A DNA stretch of 64,000 nt from Clostridium cadaveris (GCF_020911725.1 NZ_CP076620.1:934501-998500), one strand, 5' to 3'; shown: positions 54,335 through 63,250, counted from the stretch's first letter. Notes: generated by a model not told the origin, from the letters alone. A program made the numbers and translations.

Positions 54335-54362
54335 TAAAGGTGTCCCCGGGGGACACCTTTTA
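54335..54362 (+). terminator. GTGTCC hairpin, copy 4
   Basis: Core GTGTCCCCGGGGGACAC at 54340-54356 with fully paired AAAG/CTTT flanks. This is the most symmetric copy, 49 bases after the adhesin stop. Confidence 0.85.
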
Positions 54363-54385
54363 TAATAGGAGGAGTGATTATAATT

Positions 54386-54622
54386 ATGGTAGAAATAAGA
54401 GAAAAAGTAAATTTAGCTATGCAACTAAAAATAAATAGAATTAGAAAAGGATATTCAGTTGACGAACTAGCAAGAAAAAGTGGGATTGCTAAAAGCACTA
54501 TATTTTCTATAGAACAAGAAAGGTTTAAAATGACTAAGCTTGATACAATAATAACCCTTGGAGAAGTTTTAAATGTAAGTTTAGAAGAGCTGATTGTGGA
54601 AAGGAAAGCAGTAGCATGTTAG
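54386..54622 (+). CDS. XRE-type small HTH regulator
   Basis: A 78-residue Cro/CI-like protein: LKINRIRKGYSVDELARKSG then IAKSTIFSIEQERFK form the helix-turn-helix, and the whole protein is one HTH_3 domain. ATG 54386 is used, with AGGAGGAG upstream; GTG 54374 is too close to that site. It overlaps the next regulator by seven bases, implying translational coupling. Confidence 0.85.
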   Translation: MVEIREKVNLAMQLKINRIRKGYSVDELARKSGIAKSTIFSIEQERFKMTKLDTIITLGEVLNVSLEELIVERKAVAC

Positions 54623-54837
54623 AGTATGAATTAAAAAGAATTGCAAATAACTTAAAAAGAGTAAGATGCAAAAAACACTTTAAATTTGAAACCATTTATA
54701 AAAACACAGGGATAACGGAAGAAAGATTAAGAAAAATTGAAACAAGAAAAGCTTCTGTAACTTATAAGGAACTATATGCATTGTCTAGATTTTATGAAGT
54801 AGCTATAGATGATTTAGTTTTTAAAGATTTAAAATAA
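54616..54837 (+). CDS. XRE-like small HTH regulator
   Basis: A 73-residue protein with a Cro/CI fold (KRVRCKKHFKFETIYKNTG then ITEERLRKIETRKASV) and no effector domain. Its ATG lies inside the 3' end of the preceding HTH gene. The pair may act as heterodimer or as successive repressors controlling transfer genes. Hairpin copy 5 begins three bases after its stop. Confidence 0.78.
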   Translation: MLEYELKRIANNLKRVRCKKHFKFETIYKNTGITEERLRKIETRKASVTYKELYALSRFYEVAIDDLVFKDLK

Positions 54838-54840
54838 AGG

Positions 54841-54863
54841 GTGTTCCCCGGGAACACTTTTAG
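54841..54863 (+). terminator. GTGTCC hairpin, copy 5 (covarying)
   Basis: GTGTTCCCCGGGAACAC at 54841-54857. Relative to the usual arm, C-to-T at position five is matched by G-to-A in the other arm, so pairing is kept. Confidence 0.85.
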
Positions 54864-54910
54864 GAAAATGATAATTTTTCAAAATACATAAAGAGATAAA
54901 TAATAAAAAA

Positions 54911-54938
54911 TAAAGGTGTCCCCGGGGGATATCTTTTA
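54911..54938 (+). terminator. GTGTCC hairpin, copy 6
   Basis: GTGTCCCCGGGGGATAT at 54916-54932 followed by CTTTT. Two right-arm C-to-T changes turn G-C pairs into G-U. It follows copy 5 by only 60 bases, with no clear gene between. Confidence 0.8.
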
Positions 54939-54953
54939 ATTGAAGGGGGTAAA

Positions 54954-55313
54954 ATGAAAAGATACTTATTTAAATATGATGTAGTGATTCTAATTTTTTA
55001 TATGATTATAGAGTATATTTTTATTATTACATTAATTTTTTTATTTATTTATAACATCCATATTGTATTTAGTGATATCAATATAAGTATATTTAGATTT
55101 AATCTATATAAATATTTTATTATTGAAAATTTAATTTATATGTGTGTTTTTGGAATAATATATATCCTTTTTCAAAAACACACTGTATATATTTTCAGCA
55201 TAAAAGAAGCATTTTTTTCATTTCTAAACTTTAATTTAATTTATAAAAAGGGTTTATATAAAGAATTAAGTGAGTATACAATTATTCCGCTAGACAAGAT
55301 GAATTTAATATAG
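54954..55313 (+). CDS. Small membrane protein of the element
   Basis: A 119-residue protein, highly hydrophobic, with two or three spans and phenylalanine/isoleucine-rich composition. No family recognised. GAAGGGGG precedes ATG 54954. It is bracketed by hairpin copies 6 and 7. Confidence 0.6.
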   Translation: MKRYLFKYDVVILIFYMIIEYIFIITLIFLFIYNIHIVFSDINISIFRFNLYKYFIIENLIYMCVFGIIYILFQKHTVYIFSIKEAFFSFLNFNLIYKKGLYKELSEYTIIPLDKMNLI

Positions 55314-55323
55314 GGAAAGAAAG

Positions 55324-55351
55324 AATAAGGTGTCCCCCGGGGACATCTTTT
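55324..55351 (+). terminator. GTGTCC hairpin, copy 7
   Basis: GTGTCCCCCGGGGACAT at 55329-55345 followed by CTTTTTT. The final arm base is U, giving a G-U pair. Confidence 0.85.
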
Positions 55352-55384
55352 TAAATATAAAAAACAAAGAAAGAGGGTAATAAA

Positions 55385-55714
55385 ATGATTGATTGGAATG
55401 AATTTAATTATGGAGCAACTGTTATGTGCATTTTTATAGTAGCTATTTTTCTAAGTAGTGGAGTAATGTTAATGAGAGAGGATTTTAAAATAAATGTTTT
55501 TAAACTAATTAATGATTTTTTAGATATTATGATTTTTTCTTTAATGTTTCCTTTTTTATTATATTGAATGGCAGCTGCTGAAAATGCTGGTTTTAATATT
55601 AGAAGGATAATTTGGATTATGTTAATAATTTCCTTAATAAGAAAGTTTTATATAAAATTTATATTTATAGTGAAAAAGGCTTTTGTATTAATTAAAGAAA
55701 AATATATTAAATGA
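55385..55714 (+). pseudogene. Small membrane protein gene interrupted by TGA
   Basis: The frame runs from ATG 55385 (AAAGAGGG upstream) through about 60 codons to TGA at 55565-55567. It then continues in the same frame with ATG GCA GCT for a further 48 codons to TGA at 55712. The second part has no ribosome site and looks like a membrane protein C-terminus (FNIRRIIWIMLIISLIRKF). A TGG-to-TGA change in a 109-residue protein is likely; a short protein plus reinitiation is possible. Confidence 0.5.
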
Positions 55715-55734
55715 ATTGAAGGAAGTTTGAAGAT

Positions 55735-55956
55735 GTGAGATTTATACATTCAGTAAGCTTTAAAAAATCAGAGAAAAAATTAATAATTTTTGCATTATCT
55801 CATAATGGTTTTTCAGAATACATAAAAAATTTAATTAAAGAAGATATGAAAAGAAATGAGAAAGTATTTACAGATGAAGAAAGAGCAGAAATCGAAAGAA
55901 TTATAGAAGTAAAGTTTAAAGAAATAATGATAGTATCAGACCAAACGGAAGATTAA
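55735..55956 (+). CDS. Small RHH-like protein
   Basis: A 73-residue charged protein. VSFKKSEKKLIIFALSHNG followed by FSEYIKNLIKEDMKR suggests a ribbon-helix-helix DNA-binding unit, as in plasmid or relaxosome accessory proteins. GTG 55735 has GAAGGAAG upstream at 11 bases. Identification is tentative. Confidence 0.5.
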   Translation: MRFIHSVSFKKSEKKLIIFALSHNGFSEYIKNLIKEDMKRNEKVFTDEERAEIERIIEVKFKEIMIVSDQTED

Positions 55957-56001
55957 CTTATATAACAAAGTGATTAAGTTAATCTGTAGTACGGTAGCAA
56001 A

Positions 56002-56031
56002 TTAAGGTGTCCCCGGGGGACATCTTTTTTT
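56002..56031 (+). terminator. GTGTCC hairpin, copy 8
   Basis: GTGTCCCCGGGGGACAT at 56007-56023 with CTTTTTTT after it. It lies 50 bases after the stop of the 73-residue gene. Confidence 0.85.
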
Positions 56032-56056
56032 ATAAAAATTTAAAGGGGTGTTTTAA

Positions 56057-57745
56057 ATGATAGAAAATTTACAAGAAAAGTATAATGAATGGAGAAAAGA
56101 TATTGAAAAGGAGAATTTATGGCAGAAATTCCATGGTGGTAGCAATCCCATATTCACAGAATTTGATAGTGGAGAAAAAACAGCTAGAATGGGATTTTCA
56201 GAATATGCAGAACTAGAAAATGAAGTATCATTTGAAGAAATGTTTGAATTAGAAAATGATTTTGATAATGAATTAACTAAAGATGAATATAAAGAAATAT
56301 TTACGTTTAATGACTTTGAGGATACGTTGACAGAAGAAAATTATGATTATTCTATAAAAAAATATTTAACAATAGAGAATGCTTATGACACATATATAGA
56401 AGGCTGGAAATTATCTAATGAAGAAATTTATATAGATCCAAATCAATATATGGAGAATAATAAAGAAGCAGAAAAAGATGTTAAAGATTGGAGGCTATCT
56501 GAAAAAGAAATAGAAGAACTAGAGTTGAAATTTATGAAAAAAGATATAGAAAAAATGATGGATAACAATTATGAGGGATTTATTAAAGGCATTATATCTA
56601 TAGAAAAGGGCGTAGATGATTTAGAATTACTAGATAACATGTACCAGGAATATATGAAAAGTGAATTTAATCTTATAAATGATAAATTTAATATAGGTAT
56701 ATCTGAAAGAGAAATTGAAAAGACGAGTAAGAATCATGAAGAAATGCTTAGCAGGAAAGATGAGAAAAGTAGTGAACTTGTAGAAAAATACAATGAGTTC
56801 GACTTGTCTAAGATAAATAGAGAAATAGAAAAAAAGGGTATAGAAGCTGTAATGGAAGATATAGATGATTTTGTATCATATGCAAATGTAGAAAAAGAAC
56901 GTTATAAGGCTGTAATGTTAGCAAAGAACTATTTAAAAGATGATGTTATAGAAAAGGTAAAGCAAAAAGAAGCTATACTTGATAAACATTTAAATTTAGT
57001 TGGACTAGAAAAAGAAAATAAAGAAAAAGAGATTAATAATTATTTAGAGAGTAAAGGTATAACAAATGTTGAAATTAAAGATAATCTAAAAACTAATGAA
57101 AAGTTTTTAGATAAGTTAGAAGAAAAAATGTTAATTGAAAATAGAGCTGAAGCAATAAGAAATGACATTGCAGTGTTACCTTCTGAACATGATAGTATAT
57201 ATACTGATAAATATAATGAAGCATTGAAAAAATTAGAATTAAAATTAAATTATGAAGAAAATAACTTAATTTTAAAAGAAAAAGATATAAATGAAATTAT
57301 TGATAAAGAAGTAGTTTTTAATTATGATAGCAATAAAGTAATATCACAAAAAGAAATTGATAAAATGGTGAAGGATCATGAAGAATGGCTTAATTCCAAT
57401 GGTGAAAAAGGTAAGCGATTAGATTTAGAAGGAAAGGAATTAAAAGGACTAAGAATACTTAATGTTAACTTAAAAGAAGCTAATTTAAGTAATACAGTAA
57501 TACAAGATAGTGTGATTTTTGCTGATTTAAATAGTGCAAATTTTACAGGGGCAAAAATAGATAACACTAAATTTTTAGGTTCCAATATAGAAACTATTAA
57601 GATAGACTCAGTAAACTTAAAAGTTATAAATAAACAGTTGAAAGAAGAAGAAAAACTTCATAAAGAAGTTAATAAAACATTGAAATCAAATCTTACAAAA
57701 GACAAAGAGAAAACAAACAATAAGGACTGTGAAATGGATAGATAA
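56057..57745 (+). CDS. Large acidic coiled-coil protein with pentapeptide-repeat region
   Basis: A 562-residue, very acidic protein without spans. Residues 1-170 hold repeated patterns of LENEVSFEEMFELEND and LSNEEIYID type. The middle (about 190-420) is long charged helices. Residues about 455-520 form a pentapeptide-repeat stretch (LDLEGKELKGLRILNVNLKE, then ANLSNTVI, ADLNSANFTGAKID). Such mosaic proteins occur in clostridial conjugative elements, but the role is unknown. AAGGGGTG precedes ATG 56057; hairpin copy 9 follows three bases after the stop. Confidence 0.65.
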   Translation: MIENLQEKYNEWRKDIEKENLWQKFHGGSNPIFTEFDSGEKTARMGFSEYAELENEVSFEEMFELENDFDNELTKDEYKEIFTFNDFEDTLTEENYDYSIKKYLTIENAYDTYIEGWKLSNEEIYIDPNQYMENNKEAEKDVKDWRLSEKEIEELELKFMKKDIEKMMDNNYEGFIKGIISIEKGVDDLELLDNMYQEYMKSEFNLINDKFNIGISEREIEKTSKNHEEMLSRKDEKSSELVEKYNEFDLSKINREIEKKGIEAVMEDIDDFVSYANVEKERYKAVMLAKNYLKDDVIEKVKQKEAILDKHLNLVGLEKENKEKEINNYLESKGITNVEIKDNLKTNEKFLDKLEEKMLIENRAEAIRNDIAVLPSEHDSIYTDKYNEALKKLELKLNYEENNLILKEKDINEIIDKEVVFNYDSNKVISQKEIDKMVKDHEEWLNSNGEKGKRLDLEGKELKGLRILNVNLKEANLSNTVIQDSVIFADLNSANFTGAKIDNTKFLGSNIETIKIDSVNLKVINKQLKEEEKLHKEVNKTLKSNLTKDKEKTNNKDCEMDR

Positions 57746-57773
57746 AAGGTGTCCCTCGGGGACATCTTTTTTA
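57744..57773 (+). terminator. GTGTCC hairpin, copy 9
   Basis: GTGTCCCTCGGGGACAT at 57749-57765 followed by CTTTTTT. The left arm starts directly after the stop codon. Confidence 0.85.
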
Positions 57774-57790
57774 TACAAAGGAGATTAACC

Positions 57791-58162
57791 ATGAATGTAG
57801 TTTTAAATATAATAGATAACTTGTATAAGATAAATTATCCGATTATATTTATGTTTTTATCTTTATTTTTACTTCCAACAGTTTTTTATTTAAAAGAAAT
57901 AATCTATATACCTATAATTAGCAGCTTTGTTATAGTTGGATTAATAACAAAGTCTAGCTACATTATTTTAGGATATTATTATATATTGATAATATTTAAT
58001 TTTATAATTGGACTTAGATTTTTTATTAAAACTTCTAAAGAACGAGGATATGATAAAGAAGAACAAAAGGAAATAATAAAATGCTTCTTGATTCTTTATG
58101 GATCACTAAATTTAATAACAACAGTGATAATATTAATAACTATATATTTAATGCTTATATAA
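57791..58162 (+). CDS. Small multi-span membrane protein of the element
   Basis: A 123-residue protein with about four hydrophobic segments and a basic loop (KTSKERGYDKEEQKEIIK). No family recognised. ATG 57791 follows AAAGGAG; the earlier frame start at 57749 is inside hairpin copy 9. Hairpin copy 10 abuts the stop. Confidence 0.6.
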   Translation: MNVVLNIIDNLYKINYPIIFMFLSLFLLPTVFYLKEIIYIPIISSFVIVGLITKSSYIILGYYYILIIFNFIIGLRFFIKTSKERGYDKEEQKEIIKCFLILYGSLNLITTVIILITIYLMLI

Positions 58163-58187
58163 AGGTGTCCCCTGGGGACATCTTTTT
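58161..58187 (+). terminator. GTGTCC hairpin, copy 10
   Basis: GTGTCCCCTGGGGACAT at 58165-58181 followed by CTTTTTT. The loop base is changed to T, leaving the arms intact. Confidence 0.85.
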
Positions 58188-58219
58188 TATATAGAAAAAT
58201 ATAGAAAGAAGGTGTATGA

Positions 58220-58405
58220 ATGGCAGTGAAAAAGGATAAAGAAGATAGCTTTTATAAGAAATTAGTATTAAAGATTTTAGAAATGAAAGGAGTGAGTTAT
58301 AAAGATTGGTTAGAAGAAAAACATAAAGAATTTCTAAACAGCAAAGAAAATCAAGAACAAATATTAAAGAGCTTAGATACACTTAAAGAATTTGGAGGGG
58401 AATAG
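58220..58405 (+). CDS. Small basic protein upstream of the pilin gene
   Basis: A 61-residue soluble protein (MAVKKDKEDSFYKKLVLKIL at the start), helical and charged, without a recognised family. AGAAGGTG precedes ATG 58220. It lies four bases before the VirB2-like gene, so the two are probably translated together, with no hairpin between. Confidence 0.6.
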   Translation: MAVKKDKEDSFYKKLVLKILEMKGVSYKDWLEEKHKEFLNSKENQEQILKSLDTLKEFGGE

Positions 58406-58408
58406 AAT

Positions 58409-58645
58409 ATGGATGTATTTTCAAGAATGAACACAATGATTATAGATTTAATAACAGCTGCTCAAGTGGTTGGATTTGGATTACTTGCATACTCACTTTT
58501 AAAAGCAGGAATTCAATATTTCTTTCATGGTGCAGAAGGATTTAGAATTGCTAAAGGAACAATAGCAGCAGGGATTATAGGTTTCATACTAGTTGTAGGA
58601 GCAATAGCAATAGCTAGTTACTTGAAAACTAAGCTTTATTTTTAA
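58409..58645 (+). CDS. VirB2/TrbC-like pilin subunit
   Basis: A 78-residue protein with two hydrophobic helices (about 14-36 and 48-70) separated by a short polar loop with GAEGFRIAKGT. This is the topology of T4SS pilins such as VirB2 and its Gram-positive counterparts. It stands directly upstream of virD4-like and T4SS genes. AGGGGAA precedes ATG 58409. Confidence 0.72.
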   Translation: MDVFSRMNTMIIDLITAAQVVGFGLLAYSLLKAGIQYFFHGAEGFRIAKGTIAAGIIGFILVVGAIAIASYLKTKLYF

Positions 58646-58650
58646 AAGAT

Positions 58651-58677
58651 TAAAGGTGTTCCAAGGGGACACCTTTT
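58651..58677 (+). terminator. GTGTCC hairpin, copy 11
   Basis: GTGTTCCAAGGGGACAC at 58656-58672, flanked by AAAG/CTTTT. A C-to-T change gives a U-G pair. It separates the pilin from the coupling-protein gene. Confidence 0.85.
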
Positions 58678-58695
58678 AAACAAAGGAGGTAGGAA

Positions 58696-61008
58696 ATGGA
58701 GTTTATAAAAAAACTACTATTTAAGCTTAAAGTATATCTAAATGAAGACAAAGCTAATAAAGAAATTAAGAAAGCTAATATATTGGCAAGCAATAAATTT
58801 AATCTAATAGTGTCAATAATTATATTAATTTGTGGTATCTTATTTACTAACATATTTATATATTCTATAAAGTTTTCTATTAATAAATTAAAAAATAGTG
58901 AAGAGACTTTTAGTTTTTTCAAAGGTCTATTTTTCTTTTCAAGTGATCTTCTGTTTATATACTTAATTGTATTTATAATTCTTGTGGTTATAATAATTAA
59001 ACTACAATTTAGACTAAAAACAAGCTTCAGAAGTATAAACGAAGGACAGAAAGGAACAAGCAGATTTTCTACAATTAAAGAAATAGATGAACAATATAAA
59101 GCTATTCCGGAAGTAGAGACAGATGAAGAAATAAAAAATGATGGATATGAGGGAAAAGGCGGAGTTGTAATAAGTAGGTTAGGGAAAAAAGTCTATATAG
59201 ATGATAGTGACTCAAACAATTTAGTCATAGGTACAACCAGGAGTGGTAAAGGAGAACTATTTTTATTCCCTACTATAGATTCATATAGTAGAGCAAAAGA
59301 AAAAGCAAGTTTAATTATAAATGATCCTAAAGGAGAACTTTTAGGAGCAAGTAAGGAAACTTTAGAAAAAAGGGGGTATAGGATAGAGGTTTTAAACTTA
59401 ATAAATCCTGAAAAATCTATGTCATATAATCCACTACAACTTATAATTAATGCTTATGAAAAAGGAGAATTAGGAGAAGCACAAAAGTTATGCAAAACTT
59501 TAACATATGCAATGTACTATAAGCCAAATGTTAAAGACCCATTCTGGCAAGACTCTTCTATGAGTTTAGTTAATGCTTTAATCCTTGCAGTAATAGATAA
59601 AGTCTTTAATGAAATTAAAAACTTAGATGATGAAGAAAAAATAAAAGAACTTAAAGGGAAAATAACTTTATATGCTGTATCTCAAATGCTGTCAGAATTA
59701 GGTTCAGCATATGATGAAGCTGGGAATAATGAATTAGATAAATATTTTCAAAGTTTAGATATTAATAATGTTGCTAAAATACAGTATGCTACAAGTAATT
59801 TTGCCAAAGGAACTGCAAGAGGTGGTATATTTTCTTTTGCTATGAATGAACTACAAAAATTCACTATGGAAAAGATAGCAAAATTGACATCAAAAAATTC
59901 AATTGACTTAAAAGATGTTGGTTTTATAAATAAAGAAGACAATAGACCAGTAGCCTTATTTATTATACTTCCTGACTATGATAAATCTGACTATATAGTA
60001 TCTTCTATGTTTATAAGACAATTATATTATGTGCTTGCAAAGACAGCCGAAGAAGGAAATGGGAAATGTGACAGAGACGTTATTTATCTTATTGATGAAG
60101 CCGGAAACATTCCACCAATAGAAGAATTAGACACAATACTTACAGTGTGTCTAGGTAGAAGAATATTCTTCACTTTAGTAATACAAGCACTTTCTCAAAT
60201 TGAAGGCAAATATGGAAAAGATGCATCTAAAACTATAATAGGAAATTGCGGAAATAAAATTTATATTTTAACTACAGAAAAAGAAACAGCTGTAGAAATA
60301 TCAGACCTTTTAGGAGATAAAACAATAACTAATGTATCTCGTAGTGGCGAATTTTTAGATACAACAAAGCATATTACAGAAAATGTTGATGGTAGAAAGC
60401 TTAGAAATTATAATGAGCTTATGTTATTTGAAGAAGGAGAAACAGTAGTTATAAGGACACTAAAAAGAAGAGATAAGAAAGGTAATTTAATAGTACCATA
60501 CCCAATTCATAACTATGGTGAAACTAGAATGAAGTATAGATATGAATATTTGGGAGACTGGTTCGATAATAGTAAGAGAGTTAAAGATATTGAGGTTAAA
60601 TGTATTCATAATGAGGTTAAATTAGAAGATTTAGTCTTATTTAAACTAGATAATCAAATATTAAATAATGATGTTGACTTAACTAATGAAGGAGAATATA
60701 AAGTGAAAATCAAAGATTTAAAATCTAAAGAAGGATTTAAAATCTTTGATGTAATAGTCAAAGCGGAAGGCTCAGAAGAAGAAAAGAAAAAAAGTAAGAC
60801 TAAAGAATTTAAGATAAATGAATTATTAAGTCCACTAGAATGGAAGGATCTTAAGAGAATATTAGACTTCACATATTCATTAGAAGAAAAAGAAGGAATA
60901 GAGTATTCAAGTGATTTTAAAACTCTTGAAAATTTATATAATAAAAATCCAAAAGAAGATTTAAAAGAGTTTATTTTAATTGGAATTAAGAGACTAAAAG
61001 AAATGTAA
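58696..61008 (+). CDS. VirD4/TraG-type coupling protein
   Basis: The T4SS coupling ATPase that links the relaxosome to the channel. The 770-residue protein has two N-terminal membrane spans (about 35-60 and 78-100), Walker A IGTTRSGKGELFLFP (about residues 177-191), NDPKGEL, Walker B DVIYLIDEAGNIPPIEEL, and FFTLVIQALSQIEGKYG. A C-terminal charged extension is longer than in minimal TraG. AAAGGAGG precedes ATG 58696. The gene is flanked by hairpin copies 11 and 12. Confidence 0.95.
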   Translation: MEFIKKLLFKLKVYLNEDKANKEIKKANILASNKFNLIVSIIILICGILFTNIFIYSIKFSINKLKNSEETFSFFKGLFFFSSDLLFIYLIVFIILVVIIIKLQFRLKTSFRSINEGQKGTSRFSTIKEIDEQYKAIPEVETDEEIKNDGYEGKGGVVISRLGKKVYIDDSDSNNLVIGTTRSGKGELFLFPTIDSYSRAKEKASLIINDPKGELLGASKETLEKRGYRIEVLNLINPEKSMSYNPLQLIINAYEKGELGEAQKLCKTLTYAMYYKPNVKDPFWQDSSMSLVNALILAVIDKVFNEIKNLDDEEKIKELKGKITLYAVSQMLSELGSAYDEAGNNELDKYFQSLDINNVAKIQYATSNFAKGTARGGIFSFAMNELQKFTMEKIAKLTSKNSIDLKDVGFINKEDNRPVALFIILPDYDKSDYIVSSMFIRQLYYVLAKTAEEGNGKCDRDVIYLIDEAGNIPPIEELDTILTVCLGRRIFFTLVIQALSQIEGKYGKDASKTIIGNCGNKIYILTTEKETAVEISDLLGDKTITNVSRSGEFLDTTKHITENVDGRKLRNYNELMLFEEGETVVIRTLKRRDKKGNLIVPYPIHNYGETRMKYRYEYLGDWFDNSKRVKDIEVKCIHNEVKLEDLVLFKLDNQILNNDVDLTNEGEYKVKIKDLKSKEGFKIFDVIVKAEGSEEEKKKSKTKEFKINELLSPLEWKDLKRILDFTYSLEEKEGIEYSSDFKTLENLYNKNPKEDLKEFILIGIKRLKEM

Positions 61009-61032
61009 GTGTCCCCAGGGGACATCTTTTTT
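61009..61032 (+). terminator. GTGTCC hairpin, copy 12
   Basis: GTGTCCCCAGGGGACAT at 61009-61025 followed by CTTTTTTT, starting immediately after the VirD4 stop codon. Confidence 0.85.
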
Positions 61033-61105
61033 TATTAATTGAGTATTTGAATTTTTAGTATAACAAATAATTTTTAAATATAATGAGAAAAGGAGGACTA
61101 GAATA

Positions 61106-62920
61106 TTGACAGATATAGAATTCATGAAAATGCTCATAGAAAATCAAGTTTTATCTCCTATAGGAGTATTTGCAGATGGATTAAGAAAAGTTGGTTGGTG
61201 GATAATAGGAGGACCTGTTTCTTTAGTAAATGGATTAGAAAAAGTTGCAACTAAAGTCTATAGCTTTAATGATTTTTTTAACTCTAAAGGAGTAAATGAA
61301 TTACTAGATGCTTATAAGCCATTAATATTTGGAATACTAGCTTTAGCTTTGCTGTTCTTAGGATATGCTGTAATGATGGGTAAGAAAAAGGATAGAAGTG
61401 AGATACCAACAAATATTTTGATATCAGCAATGATTATAATATCACTTCCATTGTTTATGACAAAGCTAGGAGACTTAACAGAAGCTTTTGTAAGCTATAA
61501 TATATCAGATCAACAATCAAGTGCAAAAGAAATAGTAAAAGATAATGTAAGTGACCTTTACTATTTAGATAGAATTGGATTTAAAATAGAGAATAAAAAG
61601 AACGGTATTCAAGTAGATGATATAACAAATATTGATATAAATGAAAATTTAGATTCTAGGAAGGTGAGCAATAGGAGATTTAAAGATTTAGCAAACTATA
61701 AATTAATAAGAAATGAAAATGGAAATGAATCACTTATAAAATTAGATAAAGGTTTTTTTGGAATGTTCAATGAAGGTTATTATAGATACAATGCCAATTT
61801 CATGATTATAATAGTATCTTTAGGTATAACAGGAGTAACTCTTCTCTGTATAGCTTTAAAGGTTGCTGGCATAATATTTGAACTTGGCTTTAAAAAGATA
61901 TTTGCTACACTTTTAGCCATGGCTGATATTAGTGATGGAAGAAAGCTAAAAGCTATTGTAATGGATATTGTATCATCATTTACAATTCTTATGGTAACAT
62001 CAGTAATACTTAAGCTATACGTTATATTTGTAGCTTTTCTAGGGAATAAGTTTGAAAGCTATAGTATTATTAATTTAGTAATACTAGCAGGAGTATCATG
62101 GAAGGTAATTGACGCTCCTGATATAGTTGAAAGAATACTTGGAATAGATGCAGGTGTTAAATCTAACTGGGCTTCAGTTATTGCAGGATATGAAGGAGCT
62201 AAAGGCGTTGGAAGAGCTTTAATGGGTACTGGTCGTTTAGCGAAGAAAGGTGTCAATGCTGCTAAGAATTCTCTCATAAGTTCAGATAAAAAAGAAAGTA
62301 ATACACAAAATGACTCTGGTGGAATTTATGGTAATGAACAAAGTGAAAATAATAGTAATGCAAACAATAACTCTAATAATAATAATTTAAACAACAATAA
62401 TTCATCAGGCAATAAGAACAATATAAATAAAAATGATGCTAATAGTAATATCAATAGAAATAGTGGAATTTATAATAAAGCAGGAGATAACGTGAATAAC
62501 AAATCAAATACTAATAATAGTAGTAAAGAAAACAGTTCGAGCAAGGATAATGGTATTTATGGTAAAGATGGATCAGGCACAAATAGTGATAAAGAAAAGT
62601 TTGTTAATGGTAATAATCTATCTCAAGGAAACGTTAATAAAGATAAAGGTGAAAGCAATAACATAAATACTAACAATGGAAAACCTATATATAACAATCC
62701 AAACGATAGTTCAAAGCCTAGCAATATAAAGGATTCTAAGGACATGAATAATTTATCCAGGAACAGAAATAGACCAGGTAATATAAATAATAATAATGAA
62801 ACAATCAAGAATAGCTTTAATAGAAGCAATAAAGCTAATTTTAATGGTGTGAATTATAAAAACTATAATGTTGGAAATCAAAATAAGTGGAATTTAAAAG
62901 GGAAGGGGAATAAAAAATAA
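61106..62920 (+). CDS. VirB6-like T4SS membrane channel protein with Asn-rich tail
   Basis: A 604-residue protein. Residues 1-380 hold about six spans, with segments GLRKVGWWIIGGPVSLVNGL and FGILALALLFLGYAVM at the start and a cytoplasmic AGVKSNWASVIAGYEGAKGV part resembling Gram-positive VirB6 counterparts. Residues 390-604 are a low-complexity tail very rich in Asn, Ser, Gly and Lys, with repeats like SGIYN and NGIYGK. TTG 61106 follows AAAGGAGG. The stop overlaps the next ATG by one base. Confidence 0.82.
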   Translation: MTDIEFMKMLIENQVLSPIGVFADGLRKVGWWIIGGPVSLVNGLEKVATKVYSFNDFFNSKGVNELLDAYKPLIFGILALALLFLGYAVMMGKKKDRSEIPTNILISAMIIISLPLFMTKLGDLTEAFVSYNISDQQSSAKEIVKDNVSDLYYLDRIGFKIENKKNGIQVDDITNIDINENLDSRKVSNRRFKDLANYKLIRNENGNESLIKLDKGFFGMFNEGYYRYNANFMIIIVSLGITGVTLLCIALKVAGIIFELGFKKIFATLLAMADISDGRKLKAIVMDIVSSFTILMVTSVILKLYVIFVAFLGNKFESYSIINLVILAGVSWKVIDAPDIVERILGIDAGVKSNWASVIAGYEGAKGVGRALMGTGRLAKKGVNAAKNSLISSDKKESNTQNDSGGIYGNEQSENNSNANNNSNNNNLNNNNSSGNKNNINKNDANSNINRNSGIYNKAGDNVNNKSNTNNSSKENSSSKDNGIYGKDGSGTNSDKEKFVNGNNLSQGNVNKDKGESNNINTNNGKPIYNNPNDSSKPSNIKDSKDMNNLSRNRNRPGNINNNNETIKNSFNRSNKANFNGVNYKNYNVGNQNKWNLKGKGNKK

Positions 62921-63198
62921 TGCAATATAAAATAATAAAGGATTTAAACCATGAGCCGTTATTCACAAGTAAAATAACAGCCTTTGATTTAGTATTCATA
63001 CTATCAGGAATGATAGTTGCTGTTATATTCAACTTCTTAGTATATGATAATTTAATTTTCAAAGTTTCTTATTTTACATTTTGTTTCTTTTCGCTATCCT
63101 ACTTAACAGGTAAAAGTAGCACAAACCCTAAAAGAAGGAATTTTCAATCTATATATTATGCTATGTCTAGAAATAGATATGTATATAGGAGATTTTAA
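62920..63198 (+). CDS. PrgI/VirB3-like T4SS protein
   Basis: A 92-residue protein with two adjacent spans (about 22-66) and a basic C-terminus, like PrgI/TcpE/VirB3 of Gram-positive conjugation systems, which anchor the VirB4 ATPase. ATG 62920 shares a base with the VirB6-like stop (TAATG), implying coupling. A short hairpin terminator follows before the TrsD-like gene. Confidence 0.78.
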   Translation: MQYKIIKDLNHEPLFTSKITAFDLVFILSGMIVAVIFNFLVYDNLIFKVSYFTFCFFSLSYLTGKSSTNPKRRNFQSIYYAMSRNRYVYRRF

Positions 63199-63225
63199 GA
63201 GCCAAGTTTAATGGTTCTTTTTTTA
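63197..63225 (+). terminator. Terminator after the PrgI-like gene
   Basis: AAGAGCCA/TGGTTCTT stem (one G-U) followed by TTTTTT; it lacks the GTGTCC core. Confidence 0.75.
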
Positions 63226-63250
63226 TAGAATTTATATGGAGGAAAACATT

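Noticed and set aside
55565-55567. TGA in the small membrane gene as selenocysteine
   Set aside because: No known selenoprotein family matches, no Cys homologue is at hand, and no clear SECIS hairpin follows. A nonsense mutation or gene end is simpler.
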